Made by a program: the position numbers and the translations under genes
Notes under the pieces: generated by a model
The model's database searches: none
Seen by the model: the letters and a program-made list of their open reading frames with translations, nothing else
What the model was told of the DNA's origin: nothing
In this document: positions 33,820 to 42,032 of the stretch, one piece after another
How positions within the stretch are numbered: position 1 is the first letter of the stretch
Layout of the letters: each line of letters begins with the position of its first letter
Assembly (NCBI GenBank): GCA_040905905.1
Contig: JBBDQN010000031.1
Coordinates: 248,001-312,000 of the forward strand
Length of the DNA stretch: 64,000 nucleotides
DNA from: JAICND01 sp040905905
GTDB lineage: Bacteria > Actinomycetota > Acidimicrobiia > Spongiisociales > ZC4RG35
Reading direction: 5' to 3'

Positions 33820-35279
33820 TCTTTCCTGAGGTCAACTGGATCGCCATCTTCCCTGAGATGATTCTGGCACTGGGAGCGGCGGCAATGCTGCTGGTGGACG
33901 TGCAATGGGCACCCCGGGCCCGAACCCTGGCGAGGATCAGCTTCGGTCTGTTCGTAGCCGCCGGGGCAGCAGCGTTGTTCCAGCATTTCTGGCTGGAGGG
34001 TCTGGCCGTAGACGACCTGTCGCAGGCGTTGCCCTTCTCCGAGATGGTCGTGGTCGACCCGTTTGCCGTCTTCGCCCGTCTGGTCCTGGTGGTGGTTGCG
34101 CTTCTGGGTCTGGGGGCGGCCTGGCGTTTTATAGAAGGTTTGGGTCGACGAGCCGCGGAAGCTCTGGCGTTGTTCCTGCTGGCGACCGCCGGGTTCTCTC
34201 TGATGGCAGCGTCGCCCCACCTGGTGATGATCTTTCTCGGTCTCGAGATCGGTTCGATCAGCCTCTATATCCTCGCTGGCTTCGGCCGACAGCACCCCCG
34301 CTCCGAGGAAGCCGCCCTCAAATATTTCCTGCTCGGATCCTTCGCCTCGGCGATCTTCATCTACGGGGTGGCGCTCCTTTTTGCCGGGACCGGATCGCTC
34401 AACCTTCTCGACCAACGGCAATTCCTGGCTGGGACGATTCTCCTGCGCCCCGCTGTTCTTCTTATCGGGCTGGCGCTGGTCGTGGTGGGGATGGCGTTCA
34501 AGGTCACGGCCGCCCCATTTCATGGCTGGGCTCCGGATGTGTATGAGGGGGCCCCGGCCGGGGCCGTCGGGTTCATGGCCGCCGCCGCCAAGGTGGGCGG
34601 ATTTGCCGCTTTGACCCGAATACTGGTCACGGCTTTTGCCGACTACGCCGACGTATGGGCTGTAGTCGTCGGAGGCATCGCGGTGATGTCGATGCTGGTG
34701 GGTTCGGTATTGGCCCTGGCTCAGGATGATCTCCGGCGGCTGCTTGCGTATTCGGGCGTGGCTCACGCCGGTTTTATCCTGACCGGCCTGGTAGCGGGCC
34801 GGGCCGGGACCCCGGGCGTTTGGTTCTACCTGGCGATCTACTCGGTGCAACTGGTCGGGGCCTTTGCGGTGGTCGCCGCAGTCAGCGGCCCGGCCAGCGC
34901 CGGTTCGCCTTTCTCTCGTTACCAGGGCCTGGCCCGGCGCCAGCCTCTTCTTTCCTTGAGTCTTACCGTCTTGCTGTTGGGGATGGCCGGAATACCTCTG
35001 ACCTCCGGGTTTATCGCCAAGTTCGGAGTGTTCCAGGAAGCGTGGCGGGCAGGCTTTGCCTGGCTCGTCATCGTGGCGGTGATCGCCTCTGTGGTTGCTT
35101 TCTTCCTTTATCTGCGGGTCATCGTCGCCATGTACATGGCCGAGTCGGACGGTGAGGAGGTGCCAGCTCCGCCGTTGCCGATCAAGGCGGTGCTGGCCGT
35201 GGCGATCGCGATCACGATCGTGTTTGGCATCCTTCCCGCCCCTCTGCTCAGCTTCGCCGCTGATGCCCTCCCGTTCTAA
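33816..35279 (+). CDS. nuoN: NADH-quinone oxidoreductase subunit N (locus 1)
   Basis: A 487-residue proton-pumping subunit with helix 5 Glu in FLGLEIGSISLYILAGF and the downstream VTAAPFHGWAPDVYEGAP motif. The GTG start overlaps the nuoM stop. The last 17 bases overlap the following bactofilin-like gene, so readthrough coupling is likely. Confidence 0.95.
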   Translation: MIFPEVNWIAIFPEMILALGAAAMLLVDVQWAPRARTLARISFGLFVAAGAAALFQHFWLEGLAVDDLSQALPFSEMVVVDPFAVFARLVLVVVALLGLGAAWRFIEGLGRRAAEALALFLLATAGFSLMAASPHLVMIFLGLEIGSISLYILAGFGRQHPRSEEAALKYFLLGSFASAIFIYGVALLFAGTGSLNLLDQRQFLAGTILLRPAVLLIGLALVVVGMAFKVTAAPFHGWAPDVYEGAPAGAVGFMAAAAKVGGFAALTRILVTAFADYADVWAVVVGGIAVMSMLVGSVLALAQDDLRRLLAYSGVAHAGFILTGLVAGRAGTPGVWFYLAIYSVQLVGAFAVVAAVSGPASAGSPFSRYQGLARRQPLLSLSLTVLLLGMAGIPLTSGFIAKFGVFQEAWRAGFAWLVIVAVIASVVAFFLYLRVIVAMYMAESDGEEVPAPPLPIKAVLAVAIAITIVFGILPAPLLSFAADALPF

Positions 35280-36429
35280 ACGACTGGTTCTCGTCCTGGG
35301 CTTGGTCGTCTTTGGCTTGAGCCCCACGCTGGCCCGGGCCGAGGTCACTCAATCGGATTTCGTGTTGGTCCGCCCGGAAGACACCATTACCGAGGATCTC
35401 TATGTCGCCGGTAACACCGTCCGGGTCGAAGGGCGGATCGAAGGCGACCTCTATGCAGTGGCGTTCAACGAAATCGTGGTGAGCGGCGTGGTCACCGGTG
35501 ACATCGTGGCGGTGGGGGGCCGGGTTGAGGTGTCGGGATCTGTTGAGGGATCCCTGCGGGCCGCGGCTGGGCGGATCGTGATCAGCGGGTCGGTTGGTGA
35601 CGATGTGTTGGTGGCGTCCTGGTCGGCCGAGGTGACCAGCGCCGGGTCGATCGGGCGAGACCTCTTCTCCTGGTCCAGTCGACTAGGGATGGGGGGGATG
35701 GTGTCGCGTGACCTTGGTGCCCAGGCGTCCTCTTTGAACATCGGAGGGGAGGTCGGGGGGAAGGCCGACGTCACAGTTGGACGAGTGCGGCTGGAGCCAA
35801 CTGCTCGTATCGGCGGAGACCTGATCTACCAATCGCCGCGGGAGGCGGAGATAGAGAACGCCGACCTCGGCGGCAACGTCATCCGCCGTACCGCCCTCCC
35901 CGCCAATGTCCGTCTGCGAGGCTTGCGGCTCCTCACCTACACCCTGGCACTGTTGGGTGTGGGCGCCCTGGCGCTGACCCTTTCCTGGCTCTGGCCCGGG
36001 CGAGTGGCGGCAGCGCTGGGAGTGGCTCGCTCCGGGGTTCGAACCTGGCTCACAGGAATGGTGGTGATTCTTTCGCCGCTGGTGGCCGGTGGCCTGCTGT
36101 TTCTGATCGTCGTTTTGTCACCTCCAGAGGCGGGGTTGCCGCTGGCGGTCGTTTTGTCCCCCCTTGTTGTCGGGTTGCTGGGAGTGGTGCTCATGGCCGC
36201 CCTGGTCGGAGTCGTGCCAGTGGCGGGTCTAGTCGGAAGCATGATCTTGCCACGCCGTTCGACCGCTGCGGAGGTGCTGGTGGGGCTGGTGGTGTTGGCT
36301 GTCTTGATGATGGTTCCGGTGGTTCACTGGCTGGTGCTGGCGGCCGGGATCCCACTGGGCATCGGCTCATGGGTGCGTCATCTCAACCTCACCCAGGATC
36401 TGGCCGTGAGAGCGGAAGCAACACCTTGA
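35263..36429 (+). CDS. Bactofilin-like beta-helix protein with signal peptide and membrane domain
   Basis: A 388-residue protein. Residues 1-28 look like a cleavable signal (LVLVLGLVVFGLSPTLARA). Residues about 30-220 are short repeats such as GDLYVAGNTVRVEGRIEG and GRVEVSGSVEGSLRA, the alternating pattern of polymer-forming (bactofilin) beta-helices. Residues 230-375 have four hydrophobic segments. Bactofilins are usually cytosolic, so an exported, membrane-anchored version is atypical. The start ATG overlaps nuoN by 17 bases. Function unknown; a cell-envelope scaffold is one possibility. Confidence 0.75.
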   Translation: MPSRSKRLVLVLGLVVFGLSPTLARAEVTQSDFVLVRPEDTITEDLYVAGNTVRVEGRIEGDLYAVAFNEIVVSGVVTGDIVAVGGRVEVSGSVEGSLRAAAGRIVISGSVGDDVLVASWSAEVTSAGSIGRDLFSWSSRLGMGGMVSRDLGAQASSLNIGGEVGGKADVTVGRVRLEPTARIGGDLIYQSPREAEIENADLGGNVIRRTALPANVRLRGLRLLTYTLALLGVGALALTLSWLWPGRVAAALGVARSGVRTWLTGMVVILSPLVAGGLLFLIVVLSPPEAGLPLAVVLSPLVVGLLGVVLMAALVGVVPVAGLVGSMILPRRSTAAEVLVGLVVLAVLMMVPVVHWLVLAAGIPLGIGSWVRHLNLTQDLAVRAEATP

Positions 36430-37727
36430 GTGCCGTTTTCGCCCGCGGCGATGGCCTGCCGATGGCGGCGAGGGCGGAGGGATGTTGGATCATCGATGCC
36501 GACGGCCGCCGTTATCTGGACGCCGCCGGAGGCGCGGTCGTGTCGGCGGTGGGGCATGGTCGCGTCCGTGTCGTCGATGCGATCGCAGCACAGCTCAGTC
36601 AGCTCGACTATGTCCACTCGACGACCTTCCGCACCGAAGCGGTCGAGTCCTATGCCCACCAGGTGGCGGAGTTGGTTCCGATGCAGGGTGCTCGCATCTA
36701 TCCCGTGGCCGGTGGGAGCGAAGCGACCGAAACTGCGCTGAAACTCGCAAGGGCCACCCAGGTCGCCCGCGGGGAAGGGCATAGGGTCTCGTTTCTTGCC
36801 CGGCGAGGCTCCTATCACGGAAACACCCTCGGGGCGCTCGACGTCTCTGGCCGACCGCGGCTACGCGCTCCTTATGAGCCTCTACTGGGGAGGGCAGTTT
36901 TTCTACCGGAGGTCAACGAGTATCGCTGCCCGGTCCCAACCCACCCCGAAGACTGTGGACGTCGGCATGCCGATCGGCTCGAAGAGGAGATCGTCAAACG
37001 CGGCGACGTCGTGGCCTTCATCGCCGAGTCGGTGGGGGGCGCCACCCTGGGCGCTACCGTTCCGCCTCCGGGCTATTGGCCGGCCGTGGCCGAAGTCTGC
37101 CGTCGCCATGGAGTTTTGCTGATCGTCGACGAAGTCATGGCCGGGTTTGGCCGAACAGGAGAATGGTTCGGAATCCAACACTGGGGTGTCGAACCCGACA
37201 TTCTCATCGCCGGCAAAGGCGCCGCTTCCGGGTATTGGCCACTGGGGCTTTGCATCGCTTCGGGTGAGGTGTTCGAGGCGGTAGCCGATGCGGGGTTTGT
37301 TCACGGCTTCACGTTCTCCCATCACGGTGCCGGGGCCGCCGCCGGCCTCGAGATCGTCAAGATCATGAAGGAAGAGGGGCTGGTCGAGGCGGCTACGCGA
37401 CAGGGAGAGAAGCTCCGCGCGGGCCTCGTGGCCGCCCTCAGCGACCATCACCACGTGGGTGATATCCGTGGGATCGGCCTGCTGCTGGCGGTCGAGTTGG
37501 TGTCGGACCGGGCGACCAAGACCGCATTCGACCGGGCCGATCGGGTAACCGAACGGGTGATCGAAGCCGCCCGGGAGGTGGGACTCTTGCTCTATCCGGT
37601 GCCGGGCGGTGCCGACGGAGTCAACGGTGACGCAGTCCTATTGGGGCCGCCGTTGACGATCAGCGACGAGGAGGTGGGCCAGGCCGTCGACCGTTTGGCC
37701 TCCTCCCTTGCCCGGTTTCGGTCGTAG
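36426..37727 (+). CDS. Class III aminotransferase
   Basis: A 433-residue PLP enzyme. The phosphate-binding GGSEATETAL, the Asp in LLIVDEVMAGFGRTG and the Schiff-base Lys in ILIAGKGAASGYWPLG are visible. I chose TTG 36426, overlapping the previous stop, because family members typically begin right at this SAVF-like sequence; ATG 36369 is the longer alternative. Its substrate is unclear; omega-amino acid or diamine transaminases are likely relatives. It ends four bases before moaA. Confidence 0.85.
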   Translation: MSAVFARGDGLPMAARAEGCWIIDADGRRYLDAAGGAVVSAVGHGRVRVVDAIAAQLSQLDYVHSTTFRTEAVESYAHQVAELVPMQGARIYPVAGGSEATETALKLARATQVARGEGHRVSFLARRGSYHGNTLGALDVSGRPRLRAPYEPLLGRAVFLPEVNEYRCPVPTHPEDCGRRHADRLEEEIVKRGDVVAFIAESVGGATLGATVPPPGYWPAVAEVCRRHGVLLIVDEVMAGFGRTGEWFGIQHWGVEPDILIAGKGAASGYWPLGLCIASGEVFEAVADAGFVHGFTFSHHGAGAAAGLEIVKIMKEEGLVEAATRQGEKLRAGLVAALSDHHHVGDIRGIGLLLAVELVSDRATKTAFDRADRVTERVIEAAREVGLLLYPVPGGADGVNGDAVLLGPPLTISDEEVGQAVDRLASSLARFRS

Positions 37728-37731
37728 CATC

Positions 37732-38754
37732 ATGGTTGCTGTGAGCTCTCTCGTCGACACCCTTGGACGGCCTCTCCACGATCTCCGGATCTCGGTGACC
37801 GACCGCTGCAACTTCCGGTGCACCTACTGCATGCCAAAGGAAGTCTTTGGCCGGGAATATGAGTTCCTGGCCCGTGAGCAGTTGTTGTCGTTTGAGGAAA
37901 TAGAACGGGTTGCCCGTGCCTTTGTCCGGGCCGGAGCCCGCAAACTCCGTCTGACCGGGGGAGAGCCACTGCTGCGTAAGGACATCGAGGATCTGGTGGC
38001 TCTCCTGTCCCGGATTCCTGGCGTCGAGGATCTGACCCTGACGACCAACGGTTCTCTGCTGGCTCGCAAGGCCGAAGCACTGAAAGAGGCCGGTCTGAAT
38101 CGGGTAACTGTCTCACTGGACTCGATGGACGACACGGTGTTCATGGCCATGAACGATGTCGGCTTTCCGGTCCAAAAGGTTCTTGATGGCATCGAGGCGG
38201 CCGCCGCCGCCGGGCTGAGTCCTGTCAAGGTCAACATGGTCGTGAAGAGGGGAGTCAACGAGGATTCGGTGGTAGAGGTTGCCCGTCATTTCCGCGGGAC
38301 CGGTCATGTCGTGCGATTCATCGAGTACATGGACGTCGGTACCACCAACGGCTGGCGCCTTGACGATGTCGTTTCTGGCCGGGAGATCGTGCAGGTGATC
38401 GGCGGCGCCTTTCCCCTCGAGCCGGTCGATCCCGATTATCGCGGTGAGGTTGCGCAGCGTTACCGCTACCGGGACGGGGCCGGCGAGGTCGGAGTGATCA
38501 CCAGCGTCACCCAACCCTTCTGTGGAGACTGCACCCGGGCCCGTCTTTCGGCCGAAGGCCAGGTCTATACCTGTCTCTTTGCAGGCAAGGGCAACGATCT
38601 CAGAGCGCTCCTGCGAGGTGGAGCCAGCGATGGGGATCTTGACGAGGCCATTGCATCCATTTGGTCGGTCCGAGCTGACCGCTACTCAGAGATCCGCACC
38701 TCACAAACGGTGTCGATCCGTCCCAAAGTGGAGATGAGCTACATCGGCGGGTGA
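37732..38754 (+). CDS. moaA: GTP 3',8-cyclase, molybdenum cofactor biosynthesis
   Basis: A 340-residue radical SAM enzyme that makes the first Moco precursor. The radical cluster cysteines are Cys26, Cys30 and Cys33 (CNFRCTYC). The second C-terminal cluster is in FCGDCTRARLSAEGQVYTCLF, and the protein ends with the essential GG dipeptide (SYIGG). ATG 37732 or GTG 37741 may start it. No molybdenum-cofactor riboswitch can fit in the four-base gap upstream. The convergent mobA completes a Moco pair. Confidence 0.95.
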   Translation: MVAVSSLVDTLGRPLHDLRISVTDRCNFRCTYCMPKEVFGREYEFLAREQLLSFEEIERVARAFVRAGARKLRLTGGEPLLRKDIEDLVALLSRIPGVEDLTLTTNGSLLARKAEALKEAGLNRVTVSLDSMDDTVFMAMNDVGFPVQKVLDGIEAAAAAGLSPVKVNMVVKRGVNEDSVVEVARHFRGTGHVVRFIEYMDVGTTNGWRLDDVVSGREIVQVIGGAFPLEPVDPDYRGEVAQRYRYRDGAGEVGVITSVTQPFCGDCTRARLSAEGQVYTCLFAGKGNDLRALLRGGASDGDLDEAIASIWSVRADRYSEIRTSQTVSIRPKVEMSYIGG

Positions 38755-38840
38755 GAGACTGAGAGGTTCAGAGACCCAAACCCTCAGATCTACAAGTCTC
38801 CTGTCTTTCTTTGTCTCTTAGTCTCCAAATCTCCAAATCT
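38755..38840. repeat. CT-rich low-complexity spacer with inverted repeat between moaA and mobA
   Basis: The 86-base convergent spacer is poorer in GC than its surroundings and contains GAGACTGAGAG (38755-38765) and CTCTTAGTCTC (38814-38824), a 10-of-11 inverted repeat, plus a tandem CCAAATCT (twice near 38825-38840). It has several TCT/TTT runs. It may act as a bidirectional terminator. Confidence 0.5.
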
Positions 38841-39380
38841 CTACCCGGGTGCGCCAAAGCGCTTCAAGCCTTCCGAAAGCGCCCTTTCGTCATCGACCGA
38901 GAACCATGACCGGCCATCTTCATTCCAGGATCGCCACTCCTCCTCCTCGATGGAACGGTAGGGAATCTGGTCGAGCATCTCTTGAATGGATCCCGCCGCC
39001 ACCGTGATCGTCGCCGAGTACCGGGCGCACGTGACCTGACGGACCCCGTCGTTCAGCGGCACAGCTGTTCCCTCCATGGCGGCCATCGCTGCAAGGGTGT
39101 CGACACGAATCCAGGGTTGGTCCACTGCCACTACCAGAAGATCGCTTCCGAGTTGGAGGGCAGCCACGAGACCTGCCAGTGGACCTCCCAGCCCAGCAGG
39201 GTCGACCAAACCGTGACGACCTCCCCATCCATCGGGCTTGCCGGCTATCACAACCCGGTCGCAGATCTGGTCCAGGGCAGTAACCACCCACTCGATCATG
39301 GGGACCCCTGCCACCTCCACCTGGGATTTGTCTCGTCCCATCCGGCGGCTCTCACCGCCTGCCAGCACCACTCCGATCAT
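38841..39380 (-). CDS. mobA: Molybdenum cofactor guanylyltransferase
   Basis: A 179-residue nucleotidyltransferase with the family opening VVLAGGESRRMGRDKS and the later VAVDQPWIRVDTL (metal-binding Asp). It attaches GMP to molybdopterin. It is divergent from the EamA gene, with start codons 25 bases apart and overlapping -10 hexamers (TAGTGT, minus strand 39392-39387; TACGGT, plus strand 39391-39396). Confidence 0.9.
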   Translation of the reverse strand: MIGVVLAGGESRRMGRDKSQVEVAGVPMIEWVVTALDQICDRVVIAGKPDGWGGRHGLVDPAGLGGPLAGLVAALQLGSDLLVVAVDQPWIRVDTLAAMAAMEGTAVPLNDGVRQVTCARYSATITVAAGSIQEMLDQIPYRSIEEEEWRSWNEDGRSWFSVDDERALSEGLKRFGAPG

Positions 39381-39386
39381 GGGCGG

Positions 39387-39396
39387 ACACTACGGT
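39387..39396. promoter_or_regulatory. Overlapping divergent -10 elements between mobA and EamA genes
   Basis: On the minus strand TAGTGT (39392-39387) lies six bases before the mobA ATG; on the plus strand TACGGT (39391-39396) lies nine bases before ATG 39406. Both spacings suit leaderless transcripts. Occupancy of one promoter should exclude the other. Confidence 0.45.
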
Positions 39397-39405
39397 CGTC
39401 GCTCG

Positions 39406-40236
39406 ATGCCGGCCTCTGCACTGCTAGCCGTTCTCGCCGCGGCTCTGCTCCACGCTTCCTGGAACCTCCTCGTCAAGTCGAGCAGCGATCGTCTGGTGGC
39501 GGCAGCGGCCCAGGTGGTGTTGGTCGCCGTGGCCTTCATACCTGTCTTGATCTGGACCGGGCTTCCCATGGAAGCCTGGGAGTATGTGGTTGCCTCATCA
39601 GTGGTTCAAGTCGCGTACTTGTATTCGCTCGCGTCGGCCTACGACCGCGCCGATCTTTCGTTTGTCTATCCGCTGGCACGGGGAACGGCCCCGCTGTTGA
39701 TCGCGGTGGGTGGCCTGTTCGGGTTGAGCACCCGGGCTACTGGCATCGGCTGGGTGGCCCTGGCCCTTATCTGTGGAGGGGTCATCGCCATTGGCCTCAC
39801 CGCCGAATCTCACCGGGGGGTCAACTGGTCCCTGATCACGGGAGTGCTCATTGCGATCTACATCACCATCGATGGCGCCGGAGTCAGGCGGGCAGAAAGC
39901 ACGCTGGCGTACACGGCGTTTCTCTATGCGGTCACCGGGCTGCTGCTCCTGCCTCTCGTGTTGCCGTTGAGAGGCATGGACAACATCAGGGCCGCACTGC
40001 GCCGCGAGTGGAAACGCCATCTCTTTGCCGGGGCAGCCTCCCTGATCTCGTACGGCCTCTTGCTGGCGGCATCGCGGGTGGCCCCGCTGTCGTTGGTGGC
40101 GGCAGCCAGAGAGACTGGAGTTCTCTTTGCCACGATTGGAGGCTGGTGGTTCCTCCATGAAAGAGTGTCACCAAGCCGCGTGGCGGCGGCAGCTGGGATC
40201 GCATGCGGGGTTGCCCTGCTCGCCCTAGGCAGATGA
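39406..40236 (+). CDS. EamA (DMT superfamily) transporter
   Basis: A 276-residue protein with ten hydrophobic segments in two EamA repeats, each about 130 residues. Conserved segments are HASWNLLVKSSSDR near the start, YPLARGTAPLLIAVGG in the first repeat and YGLLLAASRVAPLSLVAAARETG in the second. It probably exports a small metabolite. The ATG at 39406 avoids overlap with mobA and sits nine bases after a -10 hexamer. The 3' end overlaps the convergent membrane protein by 12 bases. Confidence 0.85.
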   Translation: MPASALLAVLAAALLHASWNLLVKSSSDRLVAAAAQVVLVAVAFIPVLIWTGLPMEAWEYVVASSVVQVAYLYSLASAYDRADLSFVYPLARGTAPLLIAVGGLFGLSTRATGIGWVALALICGGVIAIGLTAESHRGVNWSLITGVLIAIYITIDGAGVRRAESTLAYTAFLYAVTGLLLLPLVLPLRGMDNIRAALRREWKRHLFAGAASLISYGLLLAASRVAPLSLVAAARETGVLFATIGGWWFLHERVSPSRVAAAAGIACGVALLALGR

Positions 40237-40914
40237 AGGAGCGACTGCCCGGCGGGCTCCTGTGGCCAACCGATACCCGGCCCAGATCAATGTTGCCGCC
40301 AGCAACAACGACAGTGCGAAAGCAGCGCCCGCACCAATGGCGAGCCCGGTTCCACCCCACGCCGCCGCAAACGCCCCGGCTGTAATCAGAAGGTTGCCCA
40401 CAACGAGTCGGCGGTTGCGGCGCCAGAACCGGAAGACGCTCACAATCGAGAGGAGGATGATGATCGTCGCTCCGCTCCCGCCGGCGATGGCTGCGAGTAG
40501 CCGCGGGCCGAACCCGTCGCTGATCGGTGCGAAGATGTCGTGGGGTATACCGCCCGTGGGGAGGGGAGCGGTGAAATCGACCGTTGTCGTCAGGGTGATT
40601 GAGATGGCCGAGATCGCCCCAACGGCGATGAACATGATGGTTCCCGCGCGCCGGCCGATAACGAGATACATCGATCCGAGCGCCAGGTAGGGAATGTTGA
40701 GGATCGCCCCGAACAGAAAGAATGCCCTGTACGCCGCGCCGTTCCAGCCAAGAGTCAGGCCAAACGCAAGAGCCCAGGTGGCGGCAGCAAACATCGCAAT
40801 TCCAACTGCGTACGCGGCCGTGTGGGGGCGTGGCCGCCTTTTGTAACCGAGGGCGAGATCGATCATGAATCCCGTCGCGATCAACCCCGCAGCAACTGCG
40901 ATCGGCCCGTCCAT
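40225..40914 (-). CDS. Seven-helix membrane protein, unknown
   Basis: A 229-residue protein with about seven hydrophobic segments and an Arg/Pro-rich stretch at residues 25-31 (YKRRPRPH). No family recognised. It is convergent with the EamA transporter and head-to-tail with ferritin on the same strand, 45 bases away. Confidence 0.65.
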   Translation of the reverse strand: MDGPIAVAAGLIATGFMIDLALGYKRRPRPHTAAYAVGIAMFAAATWALAFGLTLGWNGAAYRAFFLFGAILNIPYLALGSMYLVIGRRAGTIMFIAVGAISAISITLTTTVDFTAPLPTGGIPHDIFAPISDGFGPRLLAAIAGGSGATIIILLSIVSVFRFWRRNRRLVVGNLLITAGAFAAAWGGTGLAIGAGAAFALSLLLAATLIWAGYRLATGARRAVAPSSA

Positions 40915-40959
40915 GACTGTGGAAGTTATGAGCCGTGCACGTCGACGGCGAGTCGGAGC

Positions 40960-41472
40960 TCAGCCTCCCGGTTGGGCAGAAAGTGTCCTTGCCGCCAGTT
41001 CCCGATCAAGCAGCAGCAGCGCCGAGCCATCGTCGCCGACATGTCCAAGCTGACCGAGGATCTTCTCGACGGTTGCCTCTTCCTCGACCTGTTCATTGAG
41101 AAACCATTCGAGCAGGGTGAAACTTTCGACGTCACCTTCTTCAGACGCCAACTTGTAAAGAGTCCGAATCGAGGCCGAAACCGCCCGCTCATGTCCCAGG
41201 GCTGCCTCGAAGCACTTCCGGGGGGAGGCGAATTCGGCGGCCGGAGCCGGAACGGGCCCAATGACGACGGAGTTGCCACGGTTGATCATGAAGTCGATGA
41301 ATCGGAGGGCATGCAACCGTTCCTCCTCGGATTGAATCCTCATCCAGGAGGCCATCCCGGGAAGGTCTGCCCGATCGAACCAGGCCGACATTTGCAGGTA
41401 GGCGACCGACGAGGACAGCTCCATCGTCACCTGTTCGCTGTAGGCGGCGGCCAGCTTGTCGGACATCTTCAT
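40960..41472 (-). CDS. ftn: Ferritin
   Basis: A 170-residue four-helix iron-storage protein. The diiron ligands appear as the Glu in QVTMELSSSVAYLQ, the Glu-x-x-His of SEEERLHALRF, and a later Glu-x-x-x-Glu in NEQVEEEATV. ATG 41472 has AAAGGA eight bases upstream. It is the second gene of a minus-strand unit with the adenosyltransferase and the phosphatase-like hydrolase. Confidence 0.9.
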   Translation of the reverse strand: MKMSDKLAAAYSEQVTMELSSSVAYLQMSAWFDRADLPGMASWMRIQSEEERLHALRFIDFMINRGNSVVIGPVPAPAAEFASPRKCFEAALGHERAVSASIRTLYKLASEEGDVESFTLLEWFLNEQVEEEATVEKILGQLGHVGDDGSALLLLDRELAARTLSAQPGG

Positions 41473-41488
41473 ACTTCGGGTCCTTTCG

Positions 41489-42022
41489 TCAGTCGCGGGC
41501 CAATCGTGATTTCCCTTCTTGCCAGCGGGCCAGCACCCACAAGAGATCGGAGAGGCGGTTGACATATCGAAGCACGCAAGAGTCCGCAGCAGCAATCGAA
41601 ACGCAATATCGCTCGGCACGTCGAGCCGCGGTTCGAGCCACATCCAGGAAGGCCGCCACGATGTTCTCACCGGGAAGGACGAAGTCCTTCGGTGGTTCGA
41701 ATAAGGCCGAGTACCGGTCGATCAGATTCTCGAGACGCTTGACCATGTCCTCGGTCACGAGGGTCAGGCCCGGCTTGAGCTTTGAGTGGTTTTCGGGCAG
41801 GGTCGACAGCTCCCCCATCACTACGTAGAGGTCACGCTCGATCTCGATAAGTAGTTCTCCCAGAGAGTTGCCGGCCCCAAGGTGAGCGCGGGCGACTCCC
41901 ACCGCAGCCTGCAATTCATCGACACTCCCTAAGGCGACTGGGCGGGGATCATCCTTGCGCACCCGACCGCCATAAAGGAGGCCGGTGGTGCCGTCGTCTC
42001 CGGTCCGGGTATAGATGCGCAC
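41489..42022 (-). CDS. Cob(I)alamin adenosyltransferase, PduO type
   Basis: A 177-residue enzyme that converts corrinoid to adenosylcobalamin. It opens with YTRTGDDGTTGLLYGG, and the ATP/corrinoid region FVLPGENIVAAFLDVARTAARRAER near residues 110-135 is intact. I chose GTG 42022, ten bases after the stop of the upstream hydrolase, because the family normally starts just before IYTRTGD. The ribosome site is weak. Confidence 0.9.
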   Translation of the reverse strand: MRIYTRTGDDGTTGLLYGGRVRKDDPRPVALGSVDELQAAVGVARAHLGAGNSLGELLIEIERDLYVVMGELSTLPENHSKLKPGLTLVTEDMVKRLENLIDRYSALFEPPKDFVLPGENIVAAFLDVARTAARRAERYCVSIAAADSCVLRYVNRLSDLLWVLARWQEGKSRLARD

Positions 42023-42032
42023 CGCGGCGACG

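Noticed and set aside
33756..35348. 530-residue open frame antisense to nuoN
   Set aside because: Charged, Gln/Arg-rich, no domain, and fully opposite a clear NuoN. Treated as a shadow of high-GC codon usage, as are similar frames opposite nuoF, nuoG and nuoH.
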